In this document: positions 37,865 through 52,280 of the stretch, piece by piece
Numbering within the stretch: position 1 is the stretch's first letter
Layout of the letters: each line of letters opens with the position of its first letter
NCBI GenBank assembly: GCA_022782405.1
Contig: JALFNK010000013.1
Location: 248,001 to 312,000, forward strand
Reading direction: 5' to 3'
DNA length: 64,000 nucleotides
DNA from: Alistipes sp.
GTDB lineage: Bacteria; Bacteroidota; Bacteroidia; Bacteroidales; Rikenellaceae
Program-made: the position numbers and the translations under genes
Notes under the pieces: generated by a model
Database searches by the model: none
What the model was told of the DNA's origin: nothing
What the model saw: only the letters and a program-made list of their open reading frames with translations

Positions 37865-39352
37865 ATGAAAAAAATCCTCCTCCTGCTCGCATCCGCAGGC
37901 CTCGCATCCGGAGCCTTCGCCGAAGGCTATCAGGTCAACAACTTCTCGGCCCGCCAGGCCGGTATGGCCAACGTCGGTACGGCAATGAAACTCGGTGCGG
38001 AGTCGATCTATTTCAACCCCGCCGCCACGGTATTCCAGGAGTCGAAGTTCAACATCTCGCTTGGTGCCACGGGCATTCTCTCGTCGGTTTCGGCCTCTAC
38101 GCTTCCCTCGATGGAGAACGGCTATAAGAGCACGCTCACCGAGGATTCGGACAACAAGATGTCCACGCCGCTGCACATGTATATCAACTACAAGCCCTCG
38201 GAGCGCTGGGCCGTAGGTCTGGGCTTCTATACGCCGAACGGATCGTCGATGAACTGGGGCGACAACTGGTCGGGATCGCACCTCATCCAGGAGATCAACC
38301 TGGCAGCCTATACCTTCCAGCCGACCGTCTCGTTCAAGATCTGCGACCGGCTCTCGATCGGTGCGGGCCTGATGATCACCTGGGGCAACTTCGACCTGTC
38401 GCGCGCCATGCTGCCCATCGGTGCCGGAAACCAGACACTCGTTTCGGGATTCAATACCGTCAATGCCCTGCTTCCGGCATTGGGCCCCGGAGCCGGTCTT
38501 ACGGCCGAGCAGATTGCCCAGTATCAGGCCATGGCCCAGCAGGGCGCTGCCTATTTCGAACAGAATCTCCAGGACCGCGCAATCGTTTCAGCCAAGCTCG
38601 AGGGCTCGGCCAATGTCGCCGTCGGCGTGAATGCCGGCATTCTCTGGGATGTTACCGACCAGTGGTCCGTAGCGATGAGCTACCGCTCGCGTATGGACAT
38701 GAAGGTCGATAAGGGCACAGCCCAGCTGATCTATGCCTCACAGGAGGCCCAGCAGCTGCTCTCGTTCCTCAACACGATCCTCCAGACTGCCGGACAGGCT
38801 TCGGCCATTCCGGCTCTCGACCAGGGTACGTTCCATACGCAGCTGGCCCTGCCGACAACCGTAACATGGGGTGTCTCCTACCGTCCGGATGACCGGTGGC
38901 AGATGGGTGTCGATCTGCAGTGGATCGGCTGGTCGGCCTACAAGGACCTGAATGTTTCGTTCAACGAGAAAGAGCTCGGCATCAAGGATATCTACTCCGT
39001 GAAGAACTATTCCAATACGCTCTCGGCCCGCTTCGGCGCCGAATACCGAGCCCTCGACTGGCTTACGGGCCGCGTAGGTATCTACTACGACGAAAGCCCC
39101 GTGGACAGCAATTACCTCAATCCCGAGACGCCGTCGATGACGAAGATCAGCTACACGCTCGGTGCCTCTTTCCAGCTGGCCCGCTGCGCTGCGCTCGACA
39201 TCGCCTACTGCTATGTTTCCTCCGCCGACCCCGAGCGTACCGGTTCCTACCCCATCTACGACTATACTTCGGGAGAACTTGCCTCGGTCTTCACGCGCAA
39301 CTACAAGCTCCACGCCCACGTTCTCTCGTTCGGCATGCGTTTCAATTTCTGA
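37865..39352 (+). CDS. FadL/TodX-family outer-membrane transporter
   Basis: A 495-residue beta-barrel protein. A signal peptide ends in LASGAFA, and the mature start EGYQVNNFSARQAGMANVGTA with ESIYFNPA is the hatch motif of the OmpP1/FadL family. The barrel repeats to a C-terminal FGMRFNF aromatic end. The family carries long-chain fatty acids or other hydrophobic compounds across the outer membrane; the substrate here is not known. It has its own promoter and no apparent operon partner. Confidence 0.92.
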   Translation: MKKILLLLASAGLASGAFAEGYQVNNFSARQAGMANVGTAMKLGAESIYFNPAATVFQESKFNISLGATGILSSVSASTLPSMENGYKSTLTEDSDNKMSTPLHMYINYKPSERWAVGLGFYTPNGSSMNWGDNWSGSHLIQEINLAAYTFQPTVSFKICDRLSIGAGLMITWGNFDLSRAMLPIGAGNQTLVSGFNTVNALLPALGPGAGLTAEQIAQYQAMAQQGAAYFEQNLQDRAIVSAKLEGSANVAVGVNAGILWDVTDQWSVAMSYRSRMDMKVDKGTAQLIYASQEAQQLLSFLNTILQTAGQASAIPALDQGTFHTQLALPTTVTWGVSYRPDDRWQMGVDLQWIGWSAYKDLNVSFNEKELGIKDIYSVKNYSNTLSARFGAEYRALDWLTGRVGIYYDESPVDSNYLNPETPSMTKISYTLGASFQLARCAALDIAYCYVSSADPERTGSYPIYDYTSGELASVFTRNYKLHAHVLSFGMRFNF

Positions 39353-39369
39353 TAAAGGGAATTTTTCAC

Positions 39370-39377
39370 TATCTTTG
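39370..39377 (+). promoter_or_regulatory. -7 promoter box of tRNA-Arg
   Basis: TATCTTTG, exact TAnnTTTG, 37 bases before the tRNA; likely also drives the serine dehydratase gene. Confidence 0.6.
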
Positions 39378-39414
39378 CGGTACGCCTTCCGGAAAGGCGT
39401 GCCGCAATTTTTTC

Positions 39415-39489
39415 GGCCCTATAGTTCAAGGGATAGAACGAGGGTTTCCTAAACCCTAAATCCGCGTTCGAGTCGCGGTGGGGCTACCA
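39415..39489 (+). tRNA. tRNA-Arg (anticodon CCT)
   Basis: A 75-base tRNA with encoded CCA. Loop TTCCTAA gives anticodon CCT (reads AGG). Acceptor GGCCCTA pairs with TGGGGCT using two G-U pairs. The serine dehydratase gene begins 25 bases later. Confidence 0.95.
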
Positions 39490-39514
39490 ATTCGGATCTT
39501 ACACACATCGCACG

Positions 39515-40717
39515 ATGGAATCACTCAAAGAGTTATACAAGATCGGAAACGGACCGTCGAGCAGCCATACGATGGGACCCAAGCGGGCCGCAGAACGCTT
39601 TGCCGAGCGCTGCCGCGAAGTGGATGCCTACCGCGTTACGCTCTACGGATCGCTGGCTGCCACCGGGAAAGGACACCTCACGGACGTGGCTATTCTCTCG
39701 GTACTCCAACCCCTTGCACCGACCGAGATTGTCTGGAAGCCCGATATCGTTCTCCCCTTCCATCCCAACGGCATGCTGTTCGAAGGACTGAAAGGCGGCG
39801 CAGTCGTCGACTCATGGACGATCTACAGCATCGGCGGCGGAGCCCTGGCCAACGAAACCTCGCGGCTGGAGGTGCCGCACAGCATCTATCCGCTGACAAC
39901 CATTGCCGAAATCAAGCAATGGTGTTACGACGAAGGCAAAACCTACTGGGAATATGTGAATGACTGTGAAGGACCCGAAATCTGGGATTATCTGGACAAG
40001 ATCTGGACACAGATGTGCGAGACGATCCAGAACGGTCTGAACAACGACGGCGTACTGCCCGGTGGCCTGAAAGTCGCCCGCAAGGCGAGTACCTACTGGG
40101 TCAAGTCGAAAAGCTATACCGATTCCCTGAAGTCACGCGCAAAGATCTACGCCTATGCGCTGGCGACCTCCGAGGAGAATGCCGCAGGCGGTGTCGTGGT
40201 TACCGCCCCCACCTGCGGCTCGTGCGGCGTCGTTCCCGCGGTACTCTACCACCTGGCGACCTCACGCGATTTTCTGCGCATCCGCATCCTCCGGGCCCTT
40301 GCCACGGCGGGCCTTTTCGGCAACATCGCCAAGACGAACTCCTCGATATCGGGTGCCGAGGTCGGCTGTCAGGGTGAGGTCGGCGTGGCCTGCGCCATGG
40401 CTGCAGCCGCAGCCTGCCAACTCTTCGGCGGCACCCCCTCGCAGATCGAATACGCCGCCGAAATGGGACTCGAACACCACTTGGGACTGACGTGCGATCC
40501 CGTCTGTGGTCTCGTGCAGGTTCCCTGCATCGAACGTAATGCCGTAGCTGCCGCACGGGCCCTCGATGCCAACATCTACGCCACGCTTTCGGACGGTTCG
40601 CACCTGGTATCCTACGACAAGGTCGTCGAGGTGATGAACGAGACGGGGCACAACCTTCCGAGCCTCTATCGCGAGACATCCGAAGGCGGACTTGCCAAAC
40701 GCTACGACCGGAAATAA
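39515..40717 (+). CDS. sdaA: L-serine ammonia-lyase, iron-sulfur, single chain
   Basis: A 400-residue single-chain L-serine dehydratase that turns L-serine into pyruvate and ammonia with a [4Fe-4S] cluster. The alpha-like start has GNGPSSSHTMGPKRAAERF, and the C-terminal half carries TCGSCGVVPAVLY, EVGCQGEVGVACAMA and LTCDPVCGLVQVPCIERNA, which hold the cluster cysteines. Length is typical of the fused (type 2-like) enzyme. It follows tRNA-Arg closely and ends before a bidirectional terminator. Confidence 0.92.
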   Translation: MESLKELYKIGNGPSSSHTMGPKRAAERFAERCREVDAYRVTLYGSLAATGKGHLTDVAILSVLQPLAPTEIVWKPDIVLPFHPNGMLFEGLKGGAVVDSWTIYSIGGGALANETSRLEVPHSIYPLTTIAEIKQWCYDEGKTYWEYVNDCEGPEIWDYLDKIWTQMCETIQNGLNNDGVLPGGLKVARKASTYWVKSKSYTDSLKSRAKIYAYALATSEENAAGGVVVTAPTCGSCGVVPAVLYHLATSRDFLRIRILRALATAGLFGNIAKTNSSISGAEVGCQGEVGVACAMAAAAACQLFGGTPSQIEYAAEMGLEHHLGLTCDPVCGLVQVPCIERNAVAAARALDANIYATLSDGSHLVSYDKVVEVMNETGHNLPSLYRETSEGGLAKRYDRK

Positions 40718-40774
40718 CCCGCAAGCCCGTTCCCGGAACAGCAGTAGTCCCCGCCGACTGTGGCGCTGCCGGAA

Positions 40775-40815
40775 CAAAAAAGTCCCCTGAACCGATCGGT
40801 TCGGGGGACTTTTTC
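40775..40815. terminator. Bidirectional terminator between sdaA and rpoC
   Basis: AGTCCCC and GGGGGACT flank an inner GAACCGATCGGTTC palindrome, with an A-run before and a T-run after. It ends both convergent transcripts. Confidence 0.9.
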
Positions 40816-40835
40816 ATTCGGACGGAGATCCGTCG

Positions 40836-45095
<4,260 letters not shown>

Positions 45096-45136
45096 ATTTA
45101 TTTTGCGTTTTTCTTATCCACTTAAATACACACCTC

Positions 45137-48100
45137 TTACTCGAGCTTGACCGAGAGGGCCAGACCGCGCAACTCGTGCAGCAGCACGTTCATGGCCTCC
45201 GGAATACCCGGTTTGGGCAGGTTCTCGCCCTTGACGATCGCCTCGTAGGCCTTGGCGCGGCCCATCACGTCGTCGGACTTGATCGTCAGGATCTCCTGCA
45301 GGATATTGGCGGCACCGAAGCCCTCGAGGGCCCAGACCTCCATCTCTCCGAATCGCTGACCACCGAACTGCGCCTTACCGCCGAGCGGCTGCTGCGTGAT
45401 GAGCGAGTAGGGACCGATCGAACGCGCGTGCATCTTGTCGTCGATCATGTGGCCCAGTTTGAGCATGTAGGTAACACCCACGGTCGCCGGCTGGTCAAAT
45501 CGTTCACCCGTACCGCCGTCGTAGAGGTAGGTGCGGCCGCTGTGCGGAAGACCCGCCTTGGCCGTGTATTCGTTGATCTCGTCGAGCGAAGCACCGTCGA
45601 AGATCGGCGTCGCGAACTTCACGCCCAGCTCGCGGCCTGCCCAGCCGAGCACGGCCTCGTAGATCTGTCCGAGGTTCATTCGCGAAGGCACGCCCAGCGG
45701 GTTCAGACAGATATCGACGATCGTTCCGTCCTCGAGGAACGGCATGTCCTCGTCGCGTACCACCTTGGCCACGATACCCTTGTTACCGTGGCGTCCGGCC
45801 ATCTTGTCGCCCACCTTCAGCTTGCGCTTCTTGGCGATGTAGACCTTGGCCATCTGGATGACACCCGTCTGTGGCAGTTCGTCGCCGTTGGTGATGTTGT
45901 ACTTCTCACGCTTGATGGCGGCGTCGGCCTTCTTCCACTCGATCGTATAGTTGTTGATCGTGGCCTCGATAAGCGCATCGGTATGGGCGTCGCCCGTCCA
46001 GTTGCACGAGCCGAGGTTCAGATAACCCATCACCACACCCGTCTTCTCGTCCGCGGACTTGCGGGCGATCTCCTCCAGGAGCTTCTGCGAGAACTTCGTG
46101 CCGGCAGGATAGAGTTCCACTCCGAAATAGTCGGTGATACCCGTCGTGGTCTTGCCCTGCAGCAGCGTCCAAAGCTTCTCGACAAGGCGTTTGGTCAGTT
46201 CGGCAATCTCTCCGGCGAACTTCTCGTCGAGCTTTTCGAGCTGCACCTTCTCGGCGTTCTTGCCCTTTTTGCCCTCCTTGTTCGCACGGCTGTAGAGCTT
46301 CGTGTCGATGACCACACCGTGCAGCGACGGCTGCGCCTTGAGCGAAGCGTCCTTTACGTCGCCGGCCTTGTCGCCGAAGATCGCGCGCAGGAGCTTCTCC
46401 TCGGGCGAAGGATCGCTCTCACCCTTCGGGGTGATCTTGCCGATGAGGATGTCTCCCGGGTGGATGTTGGCGCCGACGCGGACGATACCGTTGGCGTCGA
46501 GATCCTTCGTGGCATCCTCCGAAACATTCGGAATATCCGACGTGAGTTCCTCGACACCGCGCTTCGTATCGCGCACCTCCATGATATACTCATCGACGTG
46601 TACCGACGTGAAGATATCCTCGCGCTGGATACGCTCCGAGATCACGATGGCGTCCTCGAAGTTGTAACCCTTCCAGGGCATGTAGGCCACCTTCAGGTTG
46701 CGGCCCAGGGCCAGCTCGCCGTTCTGCGTCGAGTAACCCTCCGTGAGGATCTGTCCCTTGACGACCTTGTCGCCCGTGAGGACCGTGGGACGCAGCGTGA
46801 TCGAGGTATTCTGGTTCGTGCGGCGGTAACGCGGCAGCATGTAGGTCGTAACCTCCGGATCGAACGACGCGAGAATCTCGTCCTCGGTACGTTCGTAACG
46901 GATCTGAATCTTCGTGGCATCGGCGAAGACAACCTCGCCGTCGCCCTCTGCGACGATCTGGATCCGGCTGTCCGAGATCATGTCCTTCTCGATACCCGTG
47001 CCGACGATCGGGGCTTCGGTAGTAACCAGGGGCACGGCCTGGCGCATCATGTTCGAGCCCATCAGCGCACGGTTGGCGTCATCGTGCTCGAGGAACGGAA
47101 TGAGGCTCGCGGCGATCGAGGCGATCTGGTTCGGAGCCACGTCCATGAGGTTCACCTCATCGGCCGTAACGACGGGGAAGTCGGCACCCTGACGCGCCTT
47201 GATGCGGTCGGGCTGCAGGAAGTGGCCCTCGTCGTCGATCGGCATGTTCGACTGTGCGACGATCTTGCCCTCCTCCTCTTCGGCCGAGTAGTAACGGATA
47301 TGCGAGTTGTCCATGTCGATGACACCGTTCTCCACCGTACGGTAGGGCGTCTCGATGAATCCCATGGGCGAAATCTTCGCATAGACGCACAGCGACGAAA
47401 TAAGACCGATATTCGGGCCTTCAGGCGACTCGATCGGGCAGAGACGTCCGTAGTGCGTATAGTGTACGTCGCGGACCTCGAATCCGGCGCGGTCGCGCGA
47501 AAGACCGCCGGGACCGAGGGCCGACAGACGGCGCTTGTGCGTAATCTCGGCCAGCGGGTTGATCTGGTCCATGAACTGCGAGAGCTGCGAGGTGCCGAAG
47601 AAGGAGTTGATCACCGACGAGAGCGTCTTGGCGTTGATCAGGTCCACCGGCGTGAAAACCTCGTTGTCGCGTACGTTCATGCGCTCGCGGATCGTACGCG
47701 CCATGCGCACGAAACCCACGGAGAACTGGTTCGAAAGCTGCTCGCCCACGGTGCGGACGCGGCGGTTCGACAGGTGGTCGATATCGTCCACATCGGCCTT
47801 CGAGTTGATCAGCTGGATCAGATACTTGATAATGGCAATGATGTCCTCGCGCGTCAGCGTACGGATTGCCGGATCGATATTCAGGCCGAGTTTCTTGTTG
47901 ATGCGGAAACGGCCCACATCTCCCAGGTCGTAACGCTTGTCCGAGAAGAAGAGCTTCTCGATGACATCACGCGCCGTCGCCTCATCGGGCGGCTCCGAAG
48001 CGCGCAGCTGTCTGTAGATATAGACCACGGCCTCCTTCTCGGAGTTGCAGGGGTCCTTCTGCAGCGTATTGTAAATGATCGAGAAGTCGATACCCGACTG

Positions 48101-48997
48101 ATTCTCCTTGTGCAGCAGAATCGTCTTGGCGCCGCTCTCGATAATCTGATCGATATGTTCTTCCTCGAGGACCGTTTCGCGGTCCACGATCACATTGTTT
48201 CGTTCGATGGATACCACCTCGCCCGTATCCTCGTCCACGAAGTCCTCGACCCAGGTCGAAAGCACGCGTGCAGCCAGCTTGCGGCCCACGGCCTTCTTCA
48301 GGGAGGCTTTCGATACCTTCACCTCGTCGGCAAGGTCGAAGATCTCGAGAATCTGCTGGTCCGCTGCGTAACCTATGGCTCGCAGCAGCGTGGTAACGGG
48401 CAACTTCTTCTTACGGTCGATGTAGGCATACATCACGTTGTTGATGTCCGTAGCAAACTCTATCCACGAACCCTTGAAGGGGATGATACGCGCCGAATAG
48501 AGTTTCGTGCCGTTGGTGTGCATGCTCTGTCCGAAGAACACACCCGGCGAACGGTGCAGCTGGGATACGATGACACGCTCCGCACCGTTGATGACGAACG
48601 TACCGCGTTCTGTCATGTAGGGAATCGTCCCGAAATAGACGTCCTGAACGACGACTCCGAAATCCTCGTGTTCGTCGTCCGTGCAATAGAGCTTCAGCTT
48701 GGCTTTCAGCGGAACGCTGTACGTCAGACCGCGCTCCAGACACTCCTCGATCGAATAGCGCGGCGGGTCGATATAGTAGTCGATAAACTCCAGAACAAAG
48801 TTGTTCCGGGTATCGGTGATGGGGAAATTCTCCTGAAACACCTTGTACAGCCCCTCGTTCTTACGATTCTCGGCCGTGGTGTCCATCTGGAAAAAGTCCC
48901 GGAATGATTTAAGCTGTACCTCCAGCAGATCCGGATACGGAACCCGGTTCTTGACTGTCGAAAAGCTGATTCTTTGTTGTGTTTTTGCTGTGGACAT
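45137..48997 (-). CDS. rpoB: DNA-directed RNA polymerase subunit beta
   Basis: The 1286-residue beta subunit. The rifampicin-region segment [33 protein letters not shown] is intact in pieces ([23 protein letters not shown]), and the C-terminal RLNLGQ-like and [19 protein letters not shown] segments are typical. No change known to cause rifampicin resistance is obvious by eye. ATG 48997 (MSTAKTQQ) is preferred over an extension that would run into the leader region. The 240-base gap to rplL contains an attenuator-like hairpin. Confidence 0.97.
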   Translation of the reverse strand: MSTAKTQQRISFSTVKNRVPYPDLLEVQLKSFRDFFQMDTTAENRKNEGLYKVFQENFPITDTRNNFVLEFIDYYIDPPRYSIEECLERGLTYSVPLKAKLKLYCTDDEHEDFGVVVQDVYFGTIPYMTERGTFVINGAERVIVSQLHRSPGVFFGQSMHTNGTKLYSARIIPFKGSWIEFATDINNVMYAYIDRKKKLPVTTLLRAIGYAADQQILEIFDLADEVKVSKASLKKAVGRKLAARVLSTWVEDFVDEDTGEVVSIERNNVIVDRETVLEEEHIDQIIESGAKTILLHKENQSGIDFSIIYNTLQKDPCNSEKEAVVYIYRQLRASEPPDEATARDVIEKLFFSDKRYDLGDVGRFRINKKLGLNIDPAIRTLTREDIIAIIKYLIQLINSKADVDDIDHLSNRRVRTVGEQLSNQFSVGFVRMARTIRERMNVRDNEVFTPVDLINAKTLSSVINSFFGTSQLSQFMDQINPLAEITHKRRLSALGPGGLSRDRAGFEVRDVHYTHYGRLCPIESPEGPNIGLISSLCVYAKISPMGFIETPYRTVENGVIDMDNSHIRYYSAEEEEGKIVAQSNMPIDDEGHFLQPDRIKARQGADFPVVTADEVNLMDVAPNQIASIAASLIPFLEHDDANRALMGSNMMRQAVPLVTTEAPIVGTGIEKDMISDSRIQIVAEGDGEVVFADATKIQIRYERTEDEILASFDPEVTTYMLPRYRRTNQNTSITLRPTVLTGDKVVKGQILTEGYSTQNGELALGRNLKVAYMPWKGYNFEDAIVISERIQREDIFTSVHVDEYIMEVRDTKRGVEELTSDIPNVSEDATKDLDANGIVRVGANIHPGDILIGKITPKGESDPSPEEKLLRAIFGDKAGDVKDASLKAQPSLHGVVIDTKLYSRANKEGKKGKNAEKVQLEKLDEKFAGEIAELTKRLVEKLWTLLQGKTTTGITDYFGVELYPAGTKFSQKLLEEIARKSADEKTGVVMGYLNLGSCNWTGDAHTDALIEATINNYTIEWKKADAAIKREKYNITNGDELPQTGVIQMAKVYIAKKRKLKVGDKMAGRHGNKGIVAKVVRDEDMPFLEDGTIVDICLNPLGVPSRMNLGQIYEAVLGWAGRELGVKFATPIFDGASLDEINEYTAKAGLPHSGRTYLYDGGTGERFDQPATVGVTYMLKLGHMIDDKMHARSIGPYSLITQQPLGGKAQFGGQRFGEMEVWALEGFGAANILQEILTIKSDDVMGRAKAYEAIVKGENLPKPGIPEAMNVLLHELRGLALSVKLE

Positions 48998-49237
48998 CGT
49001 AAAATCCGAATTAGTTGAAGTGTAATTGGGGTGGGTTACGCTCCCCAAAAGATGCGGGTCCCTATCCCGCCAATGCCCCCGTATGCAGGCATATTATGCC
49101 CCGGGAGCACTCTAACTTCCAAAGAATGGACACAGCTCCTGATCGGCACTTCCAGTCTTTAGACCAAGAAAAGGCATAGAGCTTACACTCCGGTAAGCCC
49201 TATACCTGATCGTCTGATGCAGCGTTAAGCAGCAATG
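48998..49237 (-). promoter_or_regulatory. Structured leader between rplL and rpoB
   Basis: A 240-base gap with several hairpins: the attenuator at 49172-49207, GGGGCATAATATGCC-type pairs near 49088-49102, and GCGGG with CCCGC at 49054-49070. It separates ribosomal protein expression from polymerase expression. Confidence 0.6.
49168..49207 (-). terminator. Attenuator-like hairpin between rplL and rpoB
   Basis: A 15-bp stem with two G-U pairs (AGGTATAGGGCTTAC with GTAAGCTCTATGCCT on the minus strand) followed by TTTTCTT. It lies 31 bases after rplL. Confidence 0.75.
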
Positions 49238-49615
49238 CTACTTAAGCTCAACTTCAGCACCTGCCTCCTCGAGCTGGCCCTTGATCTGCTCGGCCTCCTC
49301 CTTGGAAACACCCTCCTTGACTGCCTTCGGAGCACCGTCCACGAGTGCCTTGGCATCACCCAGCGAAAGGCCTGCAACCTCCTTGACTACCTTGATGACC
49401 TGGAGCTTGGCCTGGCCTGCGCTCTTCAGGATCACGTCGAACGACGTCTTCTCGGCAGCGGCGGCTTCACCTGCGCCTGCAGCGGGAGCTGCTACGGCTA
49501 CAGCGGCTGCGGCCGGCTCAATGCCATACTCCTCCTTGAGGATCTGTGCGAGTTCGTTAACCTCGGTCACCTTCAGGTTTACCAGTTCTTCAGCAAGTTT
49601 CTTTACGTCTGCCAT
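49238..49615 (-). CDS. rplL: 50S ribosomal protein L7/L12
   Basis: A 125-residue acidic stalk protein: helical dimer domain ([23 protein letters not shown]), an Ala-rich hinge, and the globular domain [25 protein letters not shown] to the end. It recruits translation factors to the ribosome. It follows rplJ by 42 bases and precedes the attenuator region before rpoB. Higher output than rpoB fits the placement of the hairpin after it. Confidence 0.97.
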   Translation of the reverse strand: MADVKKLAEELVNLKVTEVNELAQILKEEYGIEPAAAAVAVAAPAAGAGEAAAAEKTSFDVILKSAGQAKLQVIKVVKEVAGLSLGDAKALVDGAPKAVKEGVSKEEAEQIKGQLEEAGAEVELK

Positions 49616-49657
49616 AGTTGTAAGCTTATTAATTTGTTTTTTAATTCTTGTTTGTGA

Positions 49658-50182
49658 TTAGTTATTTCTCGATTCGAGCGTCTTCACGAGGCCCGCAATC
49701 TTTTGGCCTGCATTAGCCTGCAATGCAGAGATAACATTCTTGGCCGGGGACTGGAGCAGAGCGATGATATCGCCGATGAGCTCCTCCTTCGACTTGATGT
49801 TACACAGAGTGTCCAACTGACCGTCGCCAATATAGACACAGCCCTCGGCGAACGCCGCCTTCAGAACGGGCTTGTCCGACGTCTTGCGGAACTCCTTGAT
49901 CAATACGGCAGGAGCTTTCGCAACATTGGCGAACATAATCGAGGTAGGACCCTCCAATACTTTTACCAGATCAGCATCCGCCTTCTCCGCCTTCTCAAGC
50001 GCCTTCGTAAGCAGGGTGTTCTTTACGACCACCAGCTTCACGTCGCTCTCGAAGCACTTGCGACGCAGGGCAGCAGTCTGCTCGGCGTTCAGCGCCTCGA
50101 TGTCGGCAACATAGAAGTGAGGATAAGTCTGGAGCTGCTCGGCAAGGTTGTTAATAACAACCAGTTTTTCTTCCTTGGTCAT
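49658..50182 (-). CDS. rplJ: 50S ribosomal protein L10
   Basis: A 174-residue stalk base protein. The start MTKEEKLVVINNLAEQLQTYPHFYVADIEAL and the middle FESDVKLVVVKNTLLTKALE match L10; the C-terminal helix that holds L7/L12 is present. Only 18 bases separate it from rplA, so there is no room for the long L10 leader used for autoregulation in Escherichia coli. Confidence 0.96.
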   Translation of the reverse strand: MTKEEKLVVINNLAEQLQTYPHFYVADIEALNAEQTAALRRKCFESDVKLVVVKNTLLTKALEKAEKADADLVKVLEGPTSIMFANVAKAPAVLIKEFRKTSDKPVLKAAFAEGCVYIGDGQLDTLCNIKSKEELIGDIIALLQSPAKNVISALQANAGQKIAGLVKTLESRNN

Positions 50183-50200
50183 CTCTTTCTATCCTCCTTC

Positions 50201-50899
50201 TTATTTAGTTTCTACTGATTTGGGATCAATCTGCACACCGGGACTCATGGTCGTCGAGAGATAGATACTCTTCACATAAGAACCTTTGGCAGCAGCCGGT
50301 TTCAACTTGATGATCATGTTCAGGACCTCCTTGGCGTTGTCCACGATCTGCTCGGGAGTGAAGGAGATCTTGCCGACGTTCGTGTGGATGATACCGAACT
50401 TGTCGACCTTGAAGTCGATCTTTCCGGCCTTCACCTCGCCGACAGCCTTGCCGACTTCCATCGTTACCGTACCCGTCTTGGGGTTTGGCATCAGACCGCG
50501 CGGACCCAGGATACGACCCAGAGCACCGACCTTACCCATCACGTTGGGGGTGCAGATGATGACATCCACATCGGTCCATCCGCCCTTGATCTTCTCGACG
50601 TACTCGTCAAGACCTACATAGTCGGCACCTGCGGCTTTTGCCTCGGCCTCCTTCTCGGGCGTACACAGTACGAGAACACGTACCGTCTTGCCGGTTCCGT
50701 GCGGAAGGGTTACAACGCCGCGAACCATCTGGTTCGCCTTACGGGGATCGACGCCCAGACGGACATCTACATCAACCGAAGCATCGAATTTCGTGAACGT
50801 AATCTCCTTCAGAAGAGCGGCAGCCTCCGAAAGCTTGTAAGCCTTACCGGCTTCCACCTTCGCATAGGCGATTTTTTGATTTTTTGTCAGTTTACTCAT
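50201..50899 (-). CDS. rplA: 50S ribosomal protein L1
   Basis: A 232-residue L1 stalk protein. Conserved segments include [52 protein letters not shown] and the C-terminal [20 protein letters not shown]. It binds 23S rRNA at the L1 stalk. It lies 11 bases after rplK in the same operon and may autoregulate it as in other bacteria. Confidence 0.97.
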   Translation of the reverse strand: MSKLTKNQKIAYAKVEAGKAYKLSEAAALLKEITFTKFDASVDVDVRLGVDPRKANQMVRGVVTLPHGTGKTVRVLVLCTPEKEAEAKAAGADYVGLDEYVEKIKGGWTDVDVIICTPNVMGKVGALGRILGPRGLMPNPKTGTVTMEVGKAVGEVKAGKIDFKVDKFGIIHTNVGKISFTPEQIVDNAKEVLNMIIKLKPAAAKGSYVKSIYLSTTMSPGVQIDPKSVETK

Positions 50900-50910
50900 C
50901 TTCTCTGCGA

Positions 50911-51351
50911 TTACATGTTAGGAAATTCACCGACAACGTTGATACCCATACTGCGGGCCGTTCCGGCAACCATGCGCATGGCGGACTCCAGCGTGAAGCA
51001 GTTCATATCGGACATCTTGTCCTTGGCGATGTCGCGAATCTGCTCCCACGTTACCTGGCCTACCTTGTCGCGGTTGGGCTGGGCAGAACCCTTCTGAACC
51101 TTGGCTGCTTCCTTGAGCTGTACGGCTACAGGCGGCTGTTTGACAACAAAGTCGAACGACTTGTCGCTGTACACCGTAATGATGACCGGAAGAACTTTTC
51201 CCGCCTTGTCCTGCGTACGGGCATTGAACTGCTTGCAGAAGTCCATGATATTGACTCCCTTAGAACCCAATGCGGGACCAACCGGGGGCGAAGGATTGGC
51301 GGCACCACCTTTGATCTGCAATTTAATAAATGCAGCAACCTCTTTTGCCAT
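50911..51351 (-). CDS. rplK: 50S ribosomal protein L11
   Basis: A 146-residue L11. The markers [34 protein letters not shown] and the C-terminal [19 protein letters not shown] are present. It sits at the GTPase-associated centre of the 50S subunit. Gap to nusG is 17 bases. Confidence 0.97.
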   Translation of the reverse strand: MAKEVAAFIKLQIKGGAANPSPPVGPALGSKGVNIMDFCKQFNARTQDKAGKVLPVIITVYSDKSFDFVVKQPPVAVQLKEAAKVQKGSAQPNRDKVGQVTWEQIRDIAKDKMSDMNCFTLESAMRMVAGTARSMGINVVGEFPNM

Positions 51352-51368
51352 AGTTTTCCTTTGGTTAA

Positions 51369-51929
51369 TTATTCTTTTTCAACTTGTGTGAAACCCAACT
51401 CCATAGGAGTTTTGCGCCCGAATATCTTCACCGATACCGTGAGTTTCTTGCGCTCGTTATCGACGGCCTCGATGGTACCCTGGAAGCTTGAGAAAGGACC
51501 ATCGGTAACCTTGACGGTTTCGCCGACGAAGAATGGTATTTCGTTTTCCTCCTCCATGGCGTTCATTTCATCGACGCTACCCAGGATACGCGCCACCTCC
51601 TGCGGACGGAGCGGCGTGGCATTCATCTTGCGGCTATCCTCCTTGGTATCGCCCAGGAAACCCAGCACATTGGGAGTATTACGAATAATCATCGGAATCT
51701 GGCCTACAAAAGCGGCCTCCACCAACACATATCCCGGATAGGAGACCTTCTCTTTGGAGACCTTCTTTCCGTTGCGGATGGTGTAGACCTTTTCGGTCGG
51801 GATCAGGACCTGGGATATGTAATCCTCGAGATGGTTATGACGGACCTCGGCCTCGATGTATTCCTTGACCTTGGCCTCCTTGCCACCGATGGCACGGACC
51901 ACATACCACTGTTTGTTAATCTCGCTCAT
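51369..51929 (-). CDS. nusG: Transcription termination/antitermination factor NusG
   Basis: A 186-residue NusG with the NGN domain at the start ([21 protein letters not shown]) and the KOW motif near 135-165 ([21 protein letters not shown]). It binds the polymerase clamp and links transcription to termination or translation. Position between secE and rplK is the usual bacterial order. Confidence 0.96.
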   Translation of the reverse strand: MSEINKQWYVVRAIGGKEAKVKEYIEAEVRHNHLEDYISQVLIPTEKVYTIRNGKKVSKEKVSYPGYVLVEAAFVGQIPMIIRNTPNVLGFLGDTKEDSRKMNATPLRPQEVARILGSVDEMNAMEEENEIPFFVGETVKVTDGPFSSFQGTIEAVDNERKKLTVSVKIFGRKTPMELGFTQVEKE

Positions 51930-51943
51930 TGCCTCTCAAGGAA

Positions 51944-52141
51944 TTAACGGCCGAGATTACCCAGCGTCTTGTAGATAGCTGCCATCAGGTTCTCGAAGCT
52001 GATATCCATTGCCAAAACGATCAACGCGAAGATGACCGAAGCCACCATCACGACGATCGTAGAGCTCTGGAGCTGCGGGAACGTAGGCCACGTTACCTTA
52101 TTGACCAGTTCGTTGTAGGATTCTTTGACGTAGTTGAACAT
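51944..52141 (-). CDS. secE: Preprotein translocase subunit SecE
   Basis: A 65-residue protein with one membrane helix (STIVVMVASVIFALIVLAMDI) after the conserved ESYNELVNKVTWPTF amphipathic helix. It is an essential part of the SecYEG channel. It starts 18 bases after the 3' end of tRNA-Trp. Confidence 0.95.
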   Translation of the reverse strand: MFNYVKESYNELVNKVTWPTFPQLQSSTIVVMVASVIFALIVLAMDISFENLMAAIYKTLGNLGR

Positions 52142-52159
52142 ACTCGCGTTCTTTTATCT

Positions 52160-52233
52160 TGGCAGGAGCAGAGAGATTCGAACTCCCATCAACGGTTTTG
52201 GAGACCGCTATTCTACCCTTGAACTATGCTCCT
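52160..52233 (-). tRNA. tRNA-Trp (anticodon CCA)
   Basis: A 74-base tRNA with encoded CCA. Acceptor AGGAGCA/TGCTCCT, loop CTCCAAA, anticodon CCA. Its first base directly follows the T-run of the tuf terminator. Confidence 0.97.
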
Positions 52234-52261
52234 AAAAAGAGGCGGTGCGGAACACCGCCTC
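52234..52261 (-). terminator. Hairpin after tuf, abutting tRNA-Trp
   Basis: A 9-bp stem (GAGGCGGTG with CACCGCCTC) and T5 on the minus strand; the next base is tRNA-Trp base 1. It can act as a partial terminator or as a processing signal. Confidence 0.75.
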
Positions 52262-52280
52262 GGAAGTATATCGGCTCGGA

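Noticed and set aside
45176..48907. Long open frame opposite rpoB
   Set aside because: Same antisense effect of codon bias as opposite rpoC; no start signal and no family resemblance.
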